Shown here: positions 61,183-64,000 of the stretch, piece by piece
How the letters are laid out: each line of letters opens with the position of its first letter
Position numbering within the stretch: the first letter of the stretch is position 1
NCBI RefSeq assembly: GCF_019320115.1
Contig: NC_089593.1
Span: forward strand, 33,622,536-33,686,535
DNA: 64,000 nt
Source of the DNA: Miscanthus floridulus
Taxonomy: Eukaryota; Streptophyta; Magnoliopsida; Poales; Poaceae
Direction of reading: 5' to 3'
Notes under the pieces: generated by a model
What the model saw: the letters and a program-made list of their open reading frames with translations, nothing else
Databases searched by the model: none
Told to the model about the DNA's origin: nothing
Program-made: the position numbers and the translations under genes

Positions 61183-62777
61183 TGTTGGCATTTCTAAACA
61201 CAATCACCATGTATGGAGTTAGAATCCAACCACAGCAACGGCGCCAGAAATGCTTGTTGGTATTTCTTAGAGTCATCACTAATGATTAGCAATGCCACTA
61301 AGTAATAGCTTTGATAGTTCCTTAACAATTTTTGATATTTATCCGCAAGCGCACGGAGCTATCATTGTAGCATTTCACCCAGAAGTATTCAGGGTATCGT
61401 TATTTATATTTTCCCAAAGGAAGGCATTTGATTAAGAGTCTAGTACAGATATTAACTTGAATAATAATGCTTGCAAGTACACCAATGTTTATAATAGGGG
61501 TAAAAATGGTGATTTCAAGATAGTGGACACAAACTTGGCATTCCTCAAAAGATAAAAGAGAAAAGAAAGATAAAAGAATAATCCTCAATTGAGCAGGCAT
61601 TGGTCTAGTATAGTCATCTAAATATTAGCTAATGATCATACAAGTTACATAATTAGTCTTAGGGCAAAGTGTAAAGTATGTTGGGAGGCTACCGAGTATA
61701 AGTCTGCCAGCAACCTCGTGTAACAATTTAGACTCCTACACCCTAGTCGAACATGGGGGATTACAAGGGACGGATAGGGCTGTCACCACCTGCCACCTAC
61801 CCCTCAACTGTGGAAAGGGACAATGCATTCACCTATCTCTCCATACCCAAGCACCACGCTTGCGTATACAGAAACTACCCAAATTCCCCTGGGTCCCCGA
61901 TCCTACAGATCGATAGGTAAAGAACTTGGGCACACCTAACGGCACGATGACTGCCACCTCAACTTTTCTCTAATTCTAATTATATAAGTTATATGAGTGT
62001 TTAAGCATAAAGTTAAGTGTGCTAATTTCATGACACATAAACTTTAGACTAGTTCATATATCAAGATTATAATACAATAACTATACTATAGTTCATAAGT
62101 ATGACTATAAATATCATATGAGAGCATAACTTTGGAAGAACTCATATTACTATTCATACACAAAGGTCTCTTCTTCCAAGGAGCCAAGCTCTCCAAGGTA
62201 GCTTTGCCTTGCTCTAAAGCTACTAAAAAGTAAAACTACAACTACTAGAAATGACTGAGGTAGTGGTGTGTGAGGTGATGCTCAAGTGAATTGTGTATTG
62301 TAGATGGAGGGTACCCCTCTATTTATACATGGAGCTAGGCGGTGCTAGAGGCTATTCCTGGCATGAGGACCGGACCTGCTGCCATAGCGTGGAGCCATGG
62401 CACCGCCTATCGAAGGGGTGGCTGAGCAATGCCAGTAAGGGGTTGCCTGCCCATAGGGGTCGGCCGCCCCATAACTAAGCCATCTCGCCACTGCCTTCGC
62501 ATGGCAGGCTCTGGGCTAGACCTAGATCAAAGCTCGGTGGCGCTTTGCCCAGTTTGCACTAAGTTGATGGGTGTCTCCCTTGTTTCTTTGTGCAACTCAG
62601 CGTCAGAAAGCGCCTTTCAGTGAATTATTCCATGTATTTGTGTTTCTTACCTGCAAAATAATATTATCCAAATACATGTGGAACTTGGTTAGCAGTAAAT
62701 GCATATATGATCAAGTTGCTTATTTCTCCTCTTTTTGTGTATTAATTGGGGGTTGGAATTGATTGGTTCCGCCAACA
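61183..62777 (-). mobile_element. Nested, nearly gutted Athila-like element (LTR, PBS, LTR tip)
   Basis: On the minus strand a 1522-bp LTR runs from TGTTGGCGGAACC (62777) to AATACCAACA (61256), with TATA word GTATAAATAGAG (complement near 62318-62329). A PBS and only about 50 bp of leader follow, then TTAGAAATGCCAACA, which looks like the last 15 bases of a second LTR, ending at 61183. Flanks on + are CTTCT (61178-61182) and CTTCC (62778-62782), a target duplication with one change. The flanking LTR halves are colinear with 14205-15473. A deletion removed gag, pol and almost all of the 3' LTR. Confidence 0.75.
61235..61246 (-). other. Primer binding site, tRNA-Asp type
   Basis: The minus strand reads TGGCGCCGTTGC, complementary to the 3' end of plant tRNA-Asp (GCAACGGCGCCA). 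It lies nine bases after the LTR end CCAACA, a spacing typical of Athila-like grass elements. Confidence 0.8.
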
Positions 62778-63441
62778 CTTCCCCAAGCTCTCCCTCACAT
62801 CTCTCCCTTACTATTCTACAAGCTATCTAGGGCCTAAGCCCTTGGAGTGTTGCTGAAAAGTGAAGAAGTTCTTTGCCTTGTGTGGTGTTTAGAATGGGAG
62901 CTCTACCCTCCTTTTATAGCACCCAATGGATGGTTTGGAGAGCTATATTTAGACGAATCCCGGCATGCACCGCCTATGCATGCCTCGATGCCACCGCCAG
63001 ACGAAGGAGACACTGAGCGGTGCCAGGTGGGGGTTAGCCGACCCCAGGGGTTGGCCAACCCTTGACTGAAGCCTCTCGCCACTGCCTTTGCATGGTGGGC
63101 TGCTGAGTGGATGTGGGTTGATCCTTGGGTGGTCTTTCGCCAAGATGACTTGAGTCGATGGGCCTTTCCATTTATTCTTTGTGCATGTCTGCTTTATGGT
63201 TCGTCAAAAAGCACCTTCTTGGTGTATTTTCCATTATTTGTGTTAGTGTTTGTTTTGTTGTATTTCTTGTCCAATTTAGGTACATTTCTTGCGCTATTCT
63301 GATATGTCCTCCTGCATTTGGTCAAACACCAAAACTTGTGGAAATTGTTAGTTCTAAAGCCCTGTGTCTAAGTTTGGTGTTTTTTGAGCATATTTTATAT
63401 GAAAGTTGGTGGTTAGAAATTAGGGTTAAGGACCGCTAACA

Positions 63442-63479
63442 AGCTCACCCACACTTAGCCCTTTGCTCGTCCTCGAGCA
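63442..63479 (-). other. Polypurine-rich tract of the Athila-like element
   Basis: On the minus strand CTCGAGGACGAGCAAAGGGC is followed by TAAGTGTGGGTGAGCT, directly before the LTR start TGTTAG. This wording is characteristic of the segment before the 3' LTR in Athila-type elements. Confidence 0.7.
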
Positions 63480-63489
63480 AAGCTTAGTG

Positions 63490-63906
63490 TTAAAGGTAAT
63501 CATGAGCATAACATCCTAAGATATATGGCTTACATAAGAGTTCTTCCAACACATTCCTTACACAAGTGGGATATGTGGCGTTAACTAACATGTTTCCTTG
63601 GGTTGTTGGAAAGCGGAACAGTTCTCGAAACAAAGTCATCTTCCCAATTTCACATCTTAGTAACTTGGAGTTTTGAAAGTTTTTCTCAAGAAAAGCATAG
63701 TTCACTTCATACTCCTCAAAAGGCACTCTCAAATCACTCAATGGTGTGTAAATCCTTACCCAGGCATAGTAATGTTTTGCCTTCTTTTGTTTTCTCCTAT
63801 CTCTAAAAAGGTTTATGTGGGGCTTTAGGTAGGGATAAACAATACAACATACTTGTATTGCATATGTTGTAAAGTCAAATCGAGGATCCAAGGAGAGAAG
63901 TGCCAT
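63490..63906 (-). CDS. Unrecognised 138-codon ORF in the 3' internal region of the Athila-like element
   Basis: Open from ATG 63906 (MALLSLDPRFDFTTYAIQVC) to a stop at 63490, ending just before the polypurine tract of the element on the same strand. Athila elements can carry an env-like or extra ORF between pol and the 3' LTR, and the position fits. However, I see no signal peptide, no membrane segment and no motif I can name. It has clusters of aromatic and basic residues (KAKHYYAWVRIYTPL). It may be the 3' end of a longer broken frame continuing past the window or simply chance. The remaining bases to 64000 show nothing further. Confidence 0.3.
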   Translation of the reverse strand: MALLSLDPRFDFTTYAIQVCCIVYPYLKPHINLFRDRRKQKKAKHYYAWVRIYTPLSDLRVPFEEYEVNYAFLEKNFQNSKLLRCEIGKMTLFRELFRFPTTQGNMLVNATYPTCVRNVLEELLCKPYILGCYAHDYL

Positions 63907-64000
63907 ACTCTTAGATCAAGATGTGCATGTGTGTGGAAAAAGGTAAACTAAAACTATACTCCTTTTATAGATATGATCTCTCTCTATAACATATTATTTT

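Larger units (their letters stand above)
60542..63441 (-). mobile_element. 3' LTR of an Athila-like element, split by a nested element
   Basis: On the minus strand it starts TGTTAGCGGTCCTTAA at 63441 and ends AAGAAATACAAACA at 60542. Outside the insertion at 61183-62777 it is about 1.3 kb, with a TATA-like word (GCTATAAAAGG, complement at 62909-62919). It is homologous to 14205-15473. The PPT to its right shows that it is a 3' LTR; the body of the element lies beyond the window. It interrupts copia pol at 60541. A purine- or pyrimidine-rich function other than LTR is not apparent. Confidence 0.8.

Noticed and set aside
1..64000. tRNA, rRNA, pararetrovirus or bacterial-type genes
   Set aside because: Only PBS complements of tRNA ends were seen. 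No cloverleaf, rRNA core or movement-protein motif was found by eye, though a tRNA search program was not available.

Overview
This window looks like intergenic heterochromatin of a grass (Poaceae, probably a panicoid such as a sugarcane, Miscanthus or sorghum relative). That placement is an inference from the retroelement types and the CACTA subterminal motif. I see no credible intact host gene, no rRNA, tRNA or CRISPR. Almost everything is a nest of LTR retrotransposons plus one CACTA DNA transposon, all broken by stops, frameshifts and deletions.

Layout. 1-2837: the 3' end of a Ty3/gypsy element on + (an extra ORF on the opposite strand, a 28-bp minisatellite, then a 471-bp LTR), inserted in an exon of a CACTA transposon whose right end runs to 4354. 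4355-8893: unresolved repeat-derived DNA, partly an LTR-like block on -. 8894-13295: 3' part of an Athila-like gypsy element with its LTR, split by a second copy of the 471-bp LTR, this time a solo LTR. 13296-15473: LTR fragments. 15474-24296: gypsy element 1 on + (LTR, PBS, broken gag, no pol, long antisense spliced ORF, 3' region, no 3' LTR). 24297-35309: gypsy element 2 on + (5' LTR remnant, gag, protease, pol deleted after the protease, antisense ORF with a plant-mobile-domain-like region, PPT, 3' LTR).

35310-60541 is largely one copia element on -, visible as scattered fragments (RNase H 40639-41314; reverse transcriptase 59752-60541). It is interrupted by a 5-kb gypsy LTR on + (35430-40490) and by an approximately 18.4-kb Tekay/Del-type chromovirus on - (41315-59747). 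The chromovirus carries 2.87-kb LTRs, a tRNA-iMet-like PBS, an extra ORF before gag, gag, protease, RT, RNase H and integrase with a chromodomain. It was itself hit by two later elements that survive as solo LTRs with perfect 5-bp target duplications (41650-46303 and 51019-52894). 60542-64000 is the 3' LTR and 3' internal end of an Athila-like element on -, whose LTR contains a nested, almost completely deleted relative (61183-62777).

The points most worth following are: the repeated presence, in three different gypsy elements, of a long antisense spliced-looking ORF that outlasts pol; the pre-gag ORF of the chromovirus; the PPT-like minisatellite; and the LTR junctions, which allow an insertion order to be read. 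All family names come from recognising motifs by eye; no database search was possible.
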